DNA of 64,000 nucleotides from CAKZNE01 sp963976435 (GTDB taxonomy: Bacteria; Bacteroidota; Bacteroidia; Flavobacteriales; Schleiferiaceae), in NCBI GenBank assembly GCA_963976435.1, contig CAXBKQ010000007.1:1-64000 (forward strand). Reading direction: 5' to 3'. Position numbers and translations under genes: made by a program. The notes under the pieces are model-generated. The model did no database searches, was not told the DNA's origin, and was given only the letters and a program-made list of their open reading frames with translations. Numbering within the stretch: the stretch's first letter is position 1; every line of letters starts with the position of its first letter. Positions 9,372 through 18,466 of this stretch are shown piece by piece.

Positions 9372-9400
9372 AAAGCCATCCTAAGGATGGCTTTAAAATT
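9372..9400 (-). terminator. Terminator of the rpmB-rpmG-DUF4295 operon
   Basis: On the minus strand AAAGCCATCC pairs with GGATGGCTTT (10-bp perfect stem, 3-base loop), followed by TTTTTT. It starts about 25 bases past the DUF4295 stop. Confidence 0.9.
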
Positions 9401-9419
9401 ATATAGAAAATAGTGGGGA

Positions 9420-9572
9420 CTAGTTTTTCAAAAAGTCGTTCACTAGATCTTTATTAATTACTTTTTCTTCGAAGGAATAAGCACCAGTTTTAGGGCTTTT
9501 TTTCATGCGGATCACTTTTGTATAGGATGCGCTACCTTCTTTTTTCAATGTTGCTACTACTTTCTTAGCCAT
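9420..9572 (-). CDS. DUF4295 protein, small basic ribosome-cluster protein
   Basis: A 50-residue ORF starting MAKKVVATLKKEG and ending in LVNDFLKN. It matches the Bacteroidota-specific DUF4295 family, which nearly always follows rpmB-rpmG and is often listed as a putative ribosome-associated protein; its function is not established. It is very basic, as expected for an RNA- or ribosome-binding protein. It lies 20 bases after rpmG on the same strand, ahead of a strong terminator, so it is the third gene of the L28-L33 operon. Confidence 0.92.
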   Translation of the reverse strand: MAKKVVATLKKEGSASYTKVIRMKKSPKTGAYSFEEKVINKDLVNDFLKN

Positions 9573-9592
9573 TTCAAATTCGTTTTAACAGG

Positions 9593-9775
9593 TTACTTAA
9601 TTTCCTTATGAACCGTATATTTTTTCAATACAGGATTGAATTTTTTCAATTCTAATCTGTCCGGAGTATTCTTTTTGTTCTTAGTAGTAATATAGCGAGA
9701 AGTTCCTGGCATTCCAGTTTCTTTGTGCTCAGTGCACTCCATAATTACTTGAACTCTGTTTCCTTTTTTAGCCAT
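9593..9775 (-). CDS. rpmG: 50S ribosomal protein L33
   Basis: 60-residue basic protein of the large subunit E-site region. MAKKGNRVQVIMECTEHK and the SRYITTKNKKNTPDRLELKK pattern are typical of L33. Only one Cys is present (Cys14), so this is the form without the four-Cys zinc ribbon, which needs no zinc. It lies between rpmB (20 bases upstream) and DUF4295. Confidence 0.96.
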   Translation of the reverse strand: MAKKGNRVQVIMECTEHKETGMPGTSRYITTKNKKNTPDRLELKKFNPVLKKYTVHKEIK

Positions 9776-9795
9776 GTGACTCTAGTTCTTTAAAA

Positions 9796-10035
9796 TTACT
9801 TAGTAAGGCGTCCGTTAGCTCTTGCTTCTTTAATTACAGCAGAGATACCTTTCTTATTAATGTCCTTAAGAGCAGATGTAGAAACTTTTAAAGTTACCCA
9901 ACGATCTTCCTCAGGAATATAAAAGCGTTTCTTAGTAAGGTTTACATTAAACTTCCTTTTGTTCTTCTTATTCGAAAAAGAAACATTGTTTCCTGTAATG
10001 GCTTTCTTTCCTGTTAGTTCACAAACTCTTGACAT
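9796..10035 (-). CDS. rpmB: 50S ribosomal protein L28
   Basis: 79-residue large-subunit protein. MSRVCELTGKKAITGNNVSF matches the L28 start, with the NVSFSNKKNKRKFNVNL strand following. First gene of the rpmB-rpmG-DUF4295 operon. A TAATTTTG -7 box lies about 28 bases upstream. Confidence 0.97.
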   Translation of the reverse strand: MSRVCELTGKKAITGNNVSFSNKKNKRKFNVNLTKKRFYIPEEDRWVTLKVSTSALKDINKKGISAVIKEARANGRLTK

Positions 10036-10062
10036 ATAAATCGCTCGTTAAAAATTGGTCTG

Positions 10063-10070
10063 CAAAATTA
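10063..10070 (-). promoter_or_regulatory. -7 element for the rpmB operon
   Basis: Minus-strand TAATTTTG, a match to TAnnTTTG, about 28 bases before the rpmB ATG and followed by GC. Confidence 0.55.
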
Positions 10071-10096
10071 GATAAAGTTTTTAAGCTGAACAAACA

Positions 10097-11344
10097 TCAA
10101 TGATGATTTTTCTGTATTTCTATTCGAAGTAAATCCATAGCCATCAAAGCGGTCTTTTTAATATTGCGAATTCTATTCCTTCCAAATTGGAATTTCTTGG
10201 ATTTCACCCTATTAGGTCCAGCAATTGCTATCCAAATTGTGCCTACTGGTTTTTGTTCACTGCCACCATCAGGACCAGCAATTCCACTAGTTGCAATAGA
10301 ATAATCTGTTTTAAACCGATTTCTTGCCTCAATTGCCATTTGTTCCACCACTGATTTTGAAACTGCTCCATGATTTATTAGGTCTGTTTCCTTCACTTTT
10401 AACAAATCCATTTTCGCTTCATTGGCGTAGCTAACCACACTACCTTTATAATAAGCTGAACTTCCAGCTATTTTGGTGATTAAATGTGCAATATATCCTC
10501 CGGTACAACTTTCTGCAGTAGATATGCTAAGTTTTTGTTTTAATAGGATTTTACCTAGCAAATCTTCTAAAGATTCGGCATTCTCCCCAAAAACAATATC
10601 TCCTAATATTTCCTTTAGCTCAACAACTTCTGCTTCAATTAGCTTTTTTCCCTCCTCTCTTTTTAGATCATAGGAAGACAACCTTAATTTCACTAATCCT
10701 GGAGAGGGTAAATAGGCAAGACTTAAATGGTGGCTTAAATTTTTCTCCCAATTCTCTAGCATTTCCGCTAAATCGCTTTCGGGCACCCCTTGGGTGATAA
10801 TTGTTTTATGCTCTGCCGTTCCTGAAATCAGATTTTTTTCAATCCAAGGAACAATTTTCTTTTCCACCAAATATTCCGTTTCATAGGGAACTCCTGGCAA
10901 TGAGAAATAATGAACCTCATTCTTTTCAAAATGCATCCCCGATGCTGTACCTAGTTTATTGCTAACCACCCTGCAGCTGTTTGGGAGAAAAGCTTGTTGT
11001 CGATTAATTTCTGAAGGAACCCTTCCAAAGCTTTTAAAAAGATCCTTTATATGTTCAAAAACCTCGGGCCTAAATACCAATTCACCGCCAAAATATTCAG
11101 TGAGGGTGTTTTTAGTAATATCATCTTTTGTAGGACCTAGTCCACCCGTTAGAAAAACCAAATTAGTTTTATCCGAAATTGAATTTAAAGCCTCAATAAT
11201 GAGATCCTTATCATCAGCAACCACCCTCTTCTGTAGAACTTTCACCCCATTGGCGGTTAGTTGTTGGGCAATAAATGTGGAGTTGGTATCAACGGTTTGG
11301 CCAATTAGGATTTCATCGCCAATCGCAATAATTTCAGCTTGCAC
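10097..11344 (-). CDS. cinA: CinA family protein (nicotinamide-nucleotide amidohydrolase type)
   Basis: Two domains: an N-terminal MoCF-like domain (GDEILIGQTVDTNSTF, TGGLGPTKDD) and a C-terminal CinA/PncC domain (STAESCTGG, ATSGIAGPDGG). The full-length family combines ADP-ribose pyrophosphatase and NMN deamidase activities in NAD salvage. The 415-residue length is full. The start codon is GTG, encoding MQAEIIAIGDE, the standard N-terminus. A TACCTTTG -7 box is about 20 bases upstream. Confidence 0.94.
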   Translation of the reverse strand: MQAEIIAIGDEILIGQTVDTNSTFIAQQLTANGVKVLQKRVVADDKDLIIEALNSISDKTNLVFLTGGLGPTKDDITKNTLTEYFGGELVFRPEVFEHIKDLFKSFGRVPSEINRQQAFLPNSCRVVSNKLGTASGMHFEKNEVHYFSLPGVPYETEYLVEKKIVPWIEKNLISGTAEHKTIITQGVPESDLAEMLENWEKNLSHHLSLAYLPSPGLVKLRLSSYDLKREEGKKLIEAEVVELKEILGDIVFGENAESLEDLLGKILLKQKLSISTAESCTGGYIAHLITKIAGSSAYYKGSVVSYANEAKMDLLKVKETDLINHGAVSKSVVEQMAIEARNRFKTDYSIATSGIAGPDGGSEQKPVGTIWIAIAGPNRVKSKKFQFGRNRIRNIKKTALMAMDLLRIEIQKNHH

Positions 11345-11363
11345 TATTCTTTGGATTTTCGAT

Positions 11364-11371
11364 CAAAGGTA
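11364..11371 (-). promoter_or_regulatory. -7 element for cinA
   Basis: Minus-strand TACCTTTG matches TAnnTTTG, about 20 bases before the cinA GTG. Confidence 0.5.
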
Positions 11372-11436
11372 ATGGACTTTCAGGAGATTAATTCTGCCCA
11401 GCAAATTAATATTAAGAAGCAAGGGCTTTGGCTTAT

Positions 11437-11862
11437 TTAATTTTTAAAAAACCTAAGCAGACTTTGTTGCTTTACAATTTTACCGTTTACATCATCGGTT
11501 GAAGTTCTTACTGCAATAAATAAATTACTTTCACTTATTTCCTCAATAATTAGGGTGTCTACAGCAAGCGCATTTTTAATAAAATACAAGGTGTCTCCAT
11601 CACAATTATATCTGCTAGTATCCATAAAACCTTGATAATCCAAATAGGCCCAATAGGATGCTGTAAACTCGAAATTAATTCCTGTTACTATGGAATCCCA
11701 TTCTAAAGTAACTCCATTTAACGTAGTTCTCGTAACCTGTGCACTGGAACTCCATTTTCCAACCAACATATCTCTTTTCGGTGTGGGTTCCTCTGGTGGA
11801 GAACTTGGTGTACAAGCGATCACTAGGCCAAGTAGAAAAATGTAAACAATAGAATTTTTCAT
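11437..11862 (-). CDS. Small lipoprotein, lipocalin-like
   Basis: 141 residues from MKNSIVYIFLLGLVIACTPS, a type II signal with the lipobox Cys at about 17. The ORF opens 15 codons further upstream but that would bury the signal. The mature part contains MLVGKWSSSAQVTRTTLNG and later short beta strands, a layout seen in lipocalin-like/DUF-type copper-resistance or META-like lipoproteins. No catalytic motif is visible and I do not assign a function. It stands alone. Confidence 0.7.
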   Translation of the reverse strand: MKNSIVYIFLLGLVIACTPSSPPEEPTPKRDMLVGKWSSSAQVTRTTLNGVTLEWDSIVTGINFEFTASYWAYLDYQGFMDTSRYNCDGDTLYFIKNALAVDTLIIEEISESNLFIAVRTSTDDVNGKIVKQQSLLRFFKN

Positions 11863-12068
11863 AAAACAGATTTTATCGGGATTACAAATGAAAGAAAGAT
11901 TGATCATTAATAAAAAGGAAAGTCAGTAAAATGCTATTATAAAATAGTTTAGGAATAAAATCATAGCCTATTTAAAGTATTTCACCATCAAAATATCGAA
12001 TAATCAAAGGCCACTTATCTTTAATACGTAAATTTCCAATCTAAACGCCAAAAAATTAAATTTCATAC

Positions 12069-12788
12069 ATGAGAAAAATTGCCTTCCTTTTAAGTTTTAG
12101 CCTATTATTTTCTTGCGATCAACTTCTTCCTTTGTTGGAATCTGCAGGTTCATTAAACACGCCCCCAACCAAATCCGAAGTAAGCTCTGGAATAAAAGAA
12201 GCTTTAACAGTTGGTATAAAAAACACTGTTTTAAAAACCTCATCGGTAAACGGGTTTTTAAATAATTCCCTAATAAAAATCCCATTTCCGCAAGAAGCGG
12301 CTAAAGTAGAATCAACAGTTAGGAATTTGGGCCTGGGTAATAAAGTGGATGACTTTGTAGCTACACTAAACCACGGCGCCGAAGAAGCCTCGAAAAAAGC
12401 AAGTCCTATTTTTGTAAACGCCATTACATCTATGAGCATCAACGATGTTTATGATGTTTGGAGGGGTGATAATAATGCAGCTACAGTGTACTTAAGAAAC
12501 AATACGGAATCTGACTTACAAATAGCATTTCAGCCTGTAATTAAGCAAGCTTTGGAAAAAGTAAATCTTACTAAATATTGGAATCCACTTATCAATACTT
12601 ATAATAAAATCCCATTGGTTCAAAAAATGAATCCGAACCTGGATGAATATGTTCTCGATAAAACCTTAGATGGTCTTTTTACCATGTTGGCACTTGAAGA
12701 AGGGAAAATACGGGAGGATCCAGCAGCTAGAGTTTCTGATCTATTAAAAAAGGTCTTTGGATATCAAGGAACCTCCAGTTTTCAATAA
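12069..12788 (+). CDS. DUF4197 lipoprotein
   Basis: 239 residues. MRKIAFLLSFSLLFSCDQ is a lipoprotein signal with lipobox Cys16. The mature protein reads EVSSGIKEALTVGIKNTV and then helical sequence through YNKIPLVQKMNPNLDEYV and LDGLFTMLALEEGKIREDP, which are hallmarks of DUF4197. The family occurs in Bacteroidota and Proteobacteria and has no established function. It is monocistronic, ending in a strong bidirectional terminator. Confidence 0.88.
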   Translation: MRKIAFLLSFSLLFSCDQLLPLLESAGSLNTPPTKSEVSSGIKEALTVGIKNTVLKTSSVNGFLNNSLIKIPFPQEAAKVESTVRNLGLGNKVDDFVATLNHGAEEASKKASPIFVNAITSMSINDVYDVWRGDNNAATVYLRNNTESDLQIAFQPVIKQALEKVNLTKYWNPLINTYNKIPLVQKMNPNLDEYVLDKTLDGLFTMLALEEGKIREDPAARVSDLLKKVFGYQGTSSFQ

Positions 12789-12790
12789 AA

Positions 12791-12825
12791 AAAAATCCCC
12801 CAAAATTAATTGGGGGATTTTTTTT
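12791..12825. terminator. Bidirectional terminator
   Basis: AAAAATCCCCCAA pairs with TTGGGGGATTTTT around AATTAA, with A and T runs on the two sides. It serves both the DUF4197 gene and the convergent gene ending at 12830. Confidence 0.92.
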
Positions 12826-12829
12826 GATC

Positions 12830-13345
12830 TTAAATTCTTTTCATTTGAGTTTTGATCATTTTCACTTGATCATTAAGCATTCCTCTTGTGTCGAGTTTTT
12901 TTACTTCCGTTAGAAGTAGCATCGCCTCTCTTTTTCTTCTTTTAGAAACAGCAACACCAGCCAATTGTAATTTCACCATAGCTTGATCATGCTTCATCCT
13001 TAATCCGGTATTCAATGCCTTCCTTAAAAGTGTTTCGGCCTTACCAATACCACGCTGAGATTCTATCATACCCATCAACATATAATAATAAGCCAATTGT
13101 CCTTTAACTAAAGTAGCCTCTGGATTTTTAATTCTGCTTAAAGATTTCTCAGCTTTGGCCATATTATTCTTTCTTAAATGCCAAAAAGAAATTAATATAT
13201 GTTCATTTCTGAAATAAGTGAATACCACAAGTCCAGAAAGGAGAACCAACATTATTCCATTTCCGATATTTCCATCAACAAATTGCCAAATTGCCCATGC
13301 TAAAATAGCCGCAGCAATTCCCAACCTGATTATTCTATTTAACAT
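12830..13345 (-). CDS. Membrane protein with TPR-like C-terminal half
   Basis: 171 residues. Two hydrophobic helices at the N-terminus (LGIAAAILAWAIWQF and GIMLVLLSGLVVFTYF), then a basic helical domain with TPR-like spacing (GQLAYYYMLMGMIESQRGIGKAETLLRKA). Similar small proteins are common in Bacteroidota genomes without an assigned role. No enzymatic motif. A TAAATTTG -7 element precedes the ATG by about 20 bases. Confidence 0.7.
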   Translation of the reverse strand: MLNRIIRLGIAAAILAWAIWQFVDGNIGNGIMLVLLSGLVVFTYFRNEHILISFWHLRKNNMAKAEKSLSRIKNPEATLVKGQLAYYYMLMGMIESQRGIGKAETLLRKALNTGLRMKHDQAMVKLQLAGVAVSKRRKREAMLLLTEVKKLDTRGMLNDQVKMIKTQMKRI

Positions 13346-13365
13346 TCTTCGTTTTTTTGAGGCTG

Positions 13366-13373
13366 CAAATTTA
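13366..13373 (-). promoter_or_regulatory. -7 element for the TPR-like membrane protein gene
   Basis: Minus-strand TAAATTTG matches TAnnTTTG, about 20 bases before the ATG at 13345. Confidence 0.5.
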
Positions 13374-13423
13374 AGAATTAGCTGGCAAGGAATTAGGCAT
13401 TTGAAAGAATTAATCTGGGAAAT

Positions 13424-15916
13424 TTAGAATTCCGTAACCAACTTTAAATTTAGCAACCTTCCCGTAAGGAAATTGGGAACAGCATACTCCCTTGCTGTAC
13501 TGGCATCTTTTATCCAAAGGTAGCTGATGGTATTATTTGTAGCCAATAAATTAAATACTTCAAGGCTCACCCACATACTTTTGATGCTCTTCATAAATGA
13601 ACTTTTATACTCCTTCCCTTCTACCCTAAGCACCTTGCTAAAACCAATATCTACCCTTCTATAGGCAGGAAGTCTGAAATCTTTTAATTTTTCTTCTGCC
13701 GTTGCCTGTGGAGGAGCAAATGGGATTCCAGAACCATAGGTAAGGGTTAAACTAACACGGAATGTAGGGTCATTGGGTAAATAATCCTGGAAGAATATTT
13801 TAAAATTAAACCTTTGGTCTGTAGGTCTGGGTAAAAAACCAACTCCATCACCTTCAATATCTTCTTGTATGGTAAGTAATGATAATGATGCCCAACTTTC
13901 CACTCCTTTTACAAATTCACCATTTATCCTATAATCAAATCCTGTAGCAAAGCCCCTGCTATTGTTTTCCGCCGTATATCTTATTCTAACATTTTCCAAA
14001 TCATAAGGAATAAGGCTGCTGAAATTTTTATAATACACTTCTGTAACCATTTTAAATGGTCTATTCCACATGGTTAATTGGTAGTCATTCCCCAAAACAA
14101 AATGAATAGATCTTTGCGCTCTAATATTTTCGTTGATTCCACCGTTCAACTCTCTCATTTCTCGATAAAATGGTGGTTGGTAGTAAAATCCAGTAGCAAA
14201 TCGGAAAACCATATCACTTTCCCAATTAGGTTTCCATCCCACACTAGCTCTCGGACTAATAACATTCTGTCCATTGAATGTCCAATAATGAGTCCTAATA
14301 CCAAGATTTACAAAGAGGTCTCCACTATCTACATCAAACAGTTTAGATCTTTCCACATAGGCGGTAATCCTGGAAGATTGAACTCTGGCCTCACTATCAA
14401 AGCTTTCAAATAGATTTAATTCTTTTTCGGGATCAAAGCTCGTCACTATAGTTCCAATACTCGGATTATTTGGATCTGGAATAAAGGCGAAATTCGCAGT
14501 TGGATTGTTTGGAACACTAAATCCGGCCGAATCTATTTTCTCCCATTCTTTATATCGGTCGATAATACTTTCATATTGATATTTCAATCCCCAGCGCCAT
14601 GTAATCTCATCTTTGTCATAAAGACCATCATGAGCAATATTAGAAACTATGGCATCCAAATTATTCCTCGCATAATTTTGAAAGCCTCCTGTTCCTCTGA
14701 TAAATGATATTTCTCCAAAATCATCGGAACCTAAATTATTATTTAATTCTCCTAAACGGTAGGCTCCTAGGATATCAAAATATTCTTGTTCTATAGTTTG
14801 AAATCCTGAGCTCGAGAATTTTAGCTGTAAATTTTTATTGGGATTGTAGCTAGCTTGTAGGGCTCCAAATTTGGTGGTGAAATCATAGTCTTCTCTACCA
14901 TCGAAGAAAACCTGAAGTCGCAATGCTTCTTGAAAGGTTCCGAAATCTGTTGTTCTAGTGCTTGGAATTACCTGATATTTATTTCTACCAAAATTCCCTA
15001 AAAAGCTTAGTTCCCATTCATCTGTAAGGTAATAGGTTAGGTAGGCTTGAATATCTGTAAACTGCGGTCGGAAATCGGCATCTGTATCTAAGGTTCCCAG
15101 TAAAAGTTGGTTGGTCCTATACCTGGCTCCAACTAGTACAGACAGTCGCTCTTTGAACATAAGGTCTTCAAATACAAGTCCTCCACCCAATAAACTACCT
15201 TTCACACCAACACTAAAATCCCTGGGCTTTTTATAGGTAATATCTAAAACGGACGACATTTTATCGCCATACCTAGCTTCAAAACCACCGGCAGAAAATT
15301 TAATATTGGAAACCATTTGAGAATTGACAAAACTCAAACCTTCTTGCTGGCCATTTCTCACCAAAAATGGACGGTAAATTTGGATTCCATTTACATAGAC
15401 TAAATTCTCGTCAAAATTTCCACCTCGAACATTATATTGGGAGCTCAATTCATTGTTACTACTTACCCCTGCTAAAGTTTTTAAAGCTGATTCTACTCCG
15501 GAACCCGGACCTACAAAAGCATCGATGGTTCTACCCTTAAGTACGGTTTGACTTTCAAAACGAGATTTTCTGGATGTAACGGTTACTTCAATTAAATTTT
15601 TGGCAATTAAAGTAAGAACTGGGTTAAATTTTTTAATCTCCCCTTTCTCAATCGAAAATCGAGTGGTATCCACAGAATAACCTAAGCTGTAAAAAATGAG
15701 CAGCTGATTCTTTCCAGGACTTATTTTTAATGAATAGTTACCATTTTCATCACTTAAAGTAAAATAGGATCCTACCCTTACCTCGGTACCTTCGAGGGGT
15801 TTCAAGTGGTTATCTAATACTTTTCCTTCAATAGAGGTAGTTTGGGCATTTAGCTCAACTAAAGTTGAACAAAGCAGAAGTAGGCTGAGAAAAGTAGATT
15901 TTAATAAAAATTGCAT
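13424..15916 (-). CDS. TonB-dependent receptor with N-terminal carboxypeptidase-like domain
   Basis: 830-residue outer-membrane receptor. A signal peptide (MQFLLKSTFLSLLLLCSTL) is followed by a CarboxypepD_reg-like domain (SIEGKVLDNHLKPLEG, residues about 29-115), a plug domain with FVGPGSGVESALKTLAGVSS and NVRGGNFDENLVYVNG, then a long beta-barrel ending KLVTEF. No SusD-like partner is adjacent, so it is not a classical polysaccharide locus; the ligand is unknown. It is the last gene of a leftward cluster with the CPD-domain protein and the M23 peptidase. Confidence 0.93.
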   Translation of the reverse strand: MQFLLKSTFLSLLLLCSTLVELNAQTTSIEGKVLDNHLKPLEGTEVRVGSYFTLSDENGNYSLKISPGKNQLLIFYSLGYSVDTTRFSIEKGEIKKFNPVLTLIAKNLIEVTVTSRKSRFESQTVLKGRTIDAFVGPGSGVESALKTLAGVSSNNELSSQYNVRGGNFDENLVYVNGIQIYRPFLVRNGQQEGLSFVNSQMVSNIKFSAGGFEARYGDKMSSVLDITYKKPRDFSVGVKGSLLGGGLVFEDLMFKERLSVLVGARYRTNQLLLGTLDTDADFRPQFTDIQAYLTYYLTDEWELSFLGNFGRNKYQVIPSTRTTDFGTFQEALRLQVFFDGREDYDFTTKFGALQASYNPNKNLQLKFSSSGFQTIEQEYFDILGAYRLGELNNNLGSDDFGEISFIRGTGGFQNYARNNLDAIVSNIAHDGLYDKDEITWRWGLKYQYESIIDRYKEWEKIDSAGFSVPNNPTANFAFIPDPNNPSIGTIVTSFDPEKELNLFESFDSEARVQSSRITAYVERSKLFDVDSGDLFVNLGIRTHYWTFNGQNVISPRASVGWKPNWESDMVFRFATGFYYQPPFYREMRELNGGINENIRAQRSIHFVLGNDYQLTMWNRPFKMVTEVYYKNFSSLIPYDLENVRIRYTAENNSRGFATGFDYRINGEFVKGVESWASLSLLTIQEDIEGDGVGFLPRPTDQRFNFKIFFQDYLPNDPTFRVSLTLTYGSGIPFAPPQATAEEKLKDFRLPAYRRVDIGFSKVLRVEGKEYKSSFMKSIKSMWVSLEVFNLLATNNTISYLWIKDASTAREYAVPNFLTGRLLNLKLVTEF

Positions 15917-15933
15917 TTAGATAGCTGCTGGGA

Positions 15934-16590
15934 TTATTTGGAATTAAAATCACCTCGTTTTAGGGCTTTGAAAAACTCTGCCCAGGCAAATGGATTGGTA
16001 AGTGATCCCAGAATAGCTGTTCCTCCATTCGAAAATCCTTGGTATCGTCCATAATCATAGATTGCCGTTTGATTCTGTAAAATTGCAAGCTCCTGTAACT
16101 CTGCTGAAGACATCCCCATTTCGGCAGCTCTATCCTTCAATTCCTGGATAGCCAGATTACGCATAGCTATGTCATTCTCTTCGGTAGGCACTCGCATAGC
16201 CAAGAATTCATCTTTAAAATTATCAGGTGTTGGCCAGGGATATAAGGTTACTGGAAGTAAAAATGTGGTATCCCTCTTCATTACCACCCTCACCAAATAC
16301 TCGCTTTCATCCAAGGAATCTGGTAAAAACAATTCCTCTTTTTTAAAACCTATAACAGAAAAAGATATGGTATCTCCCGGAAGTGCCACAAAGGAGAAAA
16401 AACCTTCGGCATTACTACTGGTTCCTCGATTTCCGTTTTTCACATAGATATTGGCAAAGGGAATAAATTGTGGAATACTATCATTGGTGATTACAATTCC
16501 GGAGAGCTGCATTGGACTACTTGTTACTTTCTGAGCCTGAATTTGGCCAGTAAAAAGCAAAAGGATAAAAAAGCAAAGTAAATTTCTCAT
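15934..16590 (-). CDS. Carboxypeptidase-like regulatory domain protein
   Basis: About 218 residues from MRNLLCFFILLLFTGQIQAQ, a signal peptide; an in-frame ATG 18 bases upstream is an alternative. The mature N-terminus is a CarboxypepD_reg-like beta domain (LSGIVITNDSIPQFIPFANI, then a GTSSNAEGFFSFVALPGD turn). The C-terminal half is helical and contains the AAEMGMSSAELQELAILQNQ segment. It is a periplasmic protein of unknown function, 17 bases upstream of the TonB receptor, probably in the same operon. Confidence 0.78.
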   Translation of the reverse strand: MRNLLCFFILLLFTGQIQAQKVTSSPMQLSGIVITNDSIPQFIPFANIYVKNGNRGTSSNAEGFFSFVALPGDTISFSVIGFKKEELFLPDSLDESEYLVRVVMKRDTTFLLPVTLYPWPTPDNFKDEFLAMRVPTEENDIAMRNLAIQELKDRAAEMGMSSAELQELAILQNQTAIYDYGRYQGFSNGGTAILGSLTNPFAWAEFFKALKRGDFNSK

Positions 16591-16630
16591 TTGGAATAGC
16601 AAACGCATATTTTGCGAAAATAGCATACTC

Positions 16631-18337
16631 TTAGTAGATAAGTGTATAATTTGCTATAGAAATATTATTCAAGCCATCACTAACTTCTATTTTTAGGCTA
16701 TGTTTTCCCCTGTTTAAGCCTTCACTTTTCAAATCGAGGATAAGCGTTTTTTTCTTTGCATCATAGGTCATCAAAATCCATTCACCATCCATATAGGCAT
16801 TGTAATTTTTTATTCCTGAAAAATTATCCGCAATTTTAATTTTCACCTTACTCAGTTGTGAAATTTTTGATCCATTTTTAAAATTTACTGGCCTAATTCT
16901 AGGCGCAATGGTATCTGCTACTATAGCAAAATCTCCTAGCTGCCTTGTTCTGCCAACGATAAAACCATTTTCATATTTACCTCCTTCAAAGTCTGCTATT
17001 TTCCCATTTTTAAAACTTGCAATGGCCAATTTATTTTTATCTCCATCGAAATTTAGGCTTGGTTTTATTTTAATGTTGAAGTATTTATGGATAGGAATTT
17101 CTTCGGATCCTAAAGTGTAAATAGGGCTATAGCAATCTTCACATCTTGGATTTTCCAGATATTCAAAGCTCACATCCTTATATAAGGCTCCATCAGGAAG
17201 AACGAGGTCTATAAATTCATTTTTAAAAAAATTGGTTTGGCCATATTTAAATAGTGGAAGGTCTGAATAACTAAAAAAGCCTTCACCCTTAGTTTCTTCT
17301 TTTTTCAAAATCTTAAAATTTAAGCTGGATGTATTTCCCTTTATATCTTTTACCAAAATTTCAACAGGGTAAACCGAGTCTGGAAGTAGCTGTACTAGCT
17401 TTAATTTTTCCTTGATTTTGTAAATACTCAATCTGTTATTTGGTTCAATCAATAATTTATTCATTGTTCTACCGCAGCATTGTTTTTGGCCATAGTCTAT
17501 ATGGCTATTGATGAACCTAGTTTCACTAAAAGCAAAAGTTTCCATTTCAAAATGATGGTATTTTTCCCCTGCGATAATTAGCTCTATAGAAAAAACACCA
17601 TTTTTATTATTTGCTTTATTTAACCTATCGAAGGTTCGAATAGCAAAACCTGGCTCTCCTTTTACTTCAATAATTCCACTTCCCGCCAAATGATAATTAC
17701 CATTAGCGCTTTTTAGCAAATTGTATTTTTTGGATTCTTTTAGCACCCCTTTATCAAAATCATAAAACTGTAAATCTTGCAATTCAGGTTTTCGGCTATC
17801 CTCAACATCATAAAAATAAAGGGGATTAATAATTTTTTCAGTTCGAGTATCCCGGATTTCAAAATGAAGATGAGGGCCACCACTACCACCTGAATTTCCA
17901 GAAAGAGCAATAGTATCACCTTGTTTAAAATTAAAACTACCGCTATAAGGAAAGAGGTCTACGGAAAAGCTCTTTTTTATATACTGCTGACTTCGAACAT
18001 AATTTTGAATATCAGGATTAAAACTTCTTAAATGGGCGTAAACGCTGGTATACCCATTCTTATGTTTGAGATACAGGGCATTACCAAAACCGTAGGGTGA
18101 AACTTTTATCCTCACAATTTCACCATCGGCAATTGCTATTACGGGCAGTCCTTCCTTTCCTTGTGTTTTAATATCAATTCCAGAGTGGAAATGATTGGTT
18201 CTCAATTCGCCAAAGGTTCCGGAAAGAATTAAGGGGATATTTAGTGGAGAAATAAAATCCTCCTTTGGGTATTTCTTTTGTGCCCATGAGAAATGGGATA
18301 TTAAAATCAGGAGAAAAATGCAATACTGTTTAGTCAT
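16631..18337 (-). CDS. Secreted M23-family peptidase
   Basis: 568 residues from MTKQYCIFLLILISHFSWAQ, a signal peptide; the longer open frame upstream lacks secretion logic. The LytM/M23 domain lies in the N-terminal third: LRTNHFHSGIDIKTQGKEG carries the first zinc His and Asp, VYAHL and then GGPHLHFEIRD the others, so the zinc site is complete and activity on peptidoglycan cross-bridges is likely. The rest consists of beta-rich, Ig-like sequence and is typical of the large Bacteroidota M23 proteins. First gene of the cluster with the CPD-domain protein and TonB receptor. Confidence 0.92.
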   Translation of the reverse strand: MTKQYCIFLLILISHFSWAQKKYPKEDFISPLNIPLILSGTFGELRTNHFHSGIDIKTQGKEGLPVIAIADGEIVRIKVSPYGFGNALYLKHKNGYTSVYAHLRSFNPDIQNYVRSQQYIKKSFSVDLFPYSGSFNFKQGDTIALSGNSGGSGGPHLHFEIRDTRTEKIINPLYFYDVEDSRKPELQDLQFYDFDKGVLKESKKYNLLKSANGNYHLAGSGIIEVKGEPGFAIRTFDRLNKANNKNGVFSIELIIAGEKYHHFEMETFAFSETRFINSHIDYGQKQCCGRTMNKLLIEPNNRLSIYKIKEKLKLVQLLPDSVYPVEILVKDIKGNTSSLNFKILKKEETKGEGFFSYSDLPLFKYGQTNFFKNEFIDLVLPDGALYKDVSFEYLENPRCEDCYSPIYTLGSEEIPIHKYFNIKIKPSLNFDGDKNKLAIASFKNGKIADFEGGKYENGFIVGRTRQLGDFAIVADTIAPRIRPVNFKNGSKISQLSKVKIKIADNFSGIKNYNAYMDGEWILMTYDAKKKTLILDLKSEGLNRGKHSLKIEVSDGLNNISIANYTLIY

Positions 18338-18412
18338 ATTTGAAAAAAGAAGTCTAAAATTAGGCCAATAATAAGCTGATGAAAACATTTTCCAAAAGCT
18401 TTGCTAACAAAA

Positions 18413-18443
18413 TTTGTTTAAGTTAGTTCCATTCCTACTTTTG
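18413..18443 (+). promoter_or_regulatory. Promoter of the coiled-coil-zapA operon
   Basis: TTTG at 18413-18416 and TACTTTTG at 18436-18443 with 19 bases between them match the Bacteroidota -33/-7 arrangement. The ATG follows 23 bases later. Confidence 0.7.
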
Positions 18444-18466
18444 TAGAAAGCTGAATAGTAGAACTT

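Noticed and set aside
12097..12442. Two minus-strand ORFs over the DUF4197 gene
   Set aside because: Shadow frames of a full, signal-bearing CDS.
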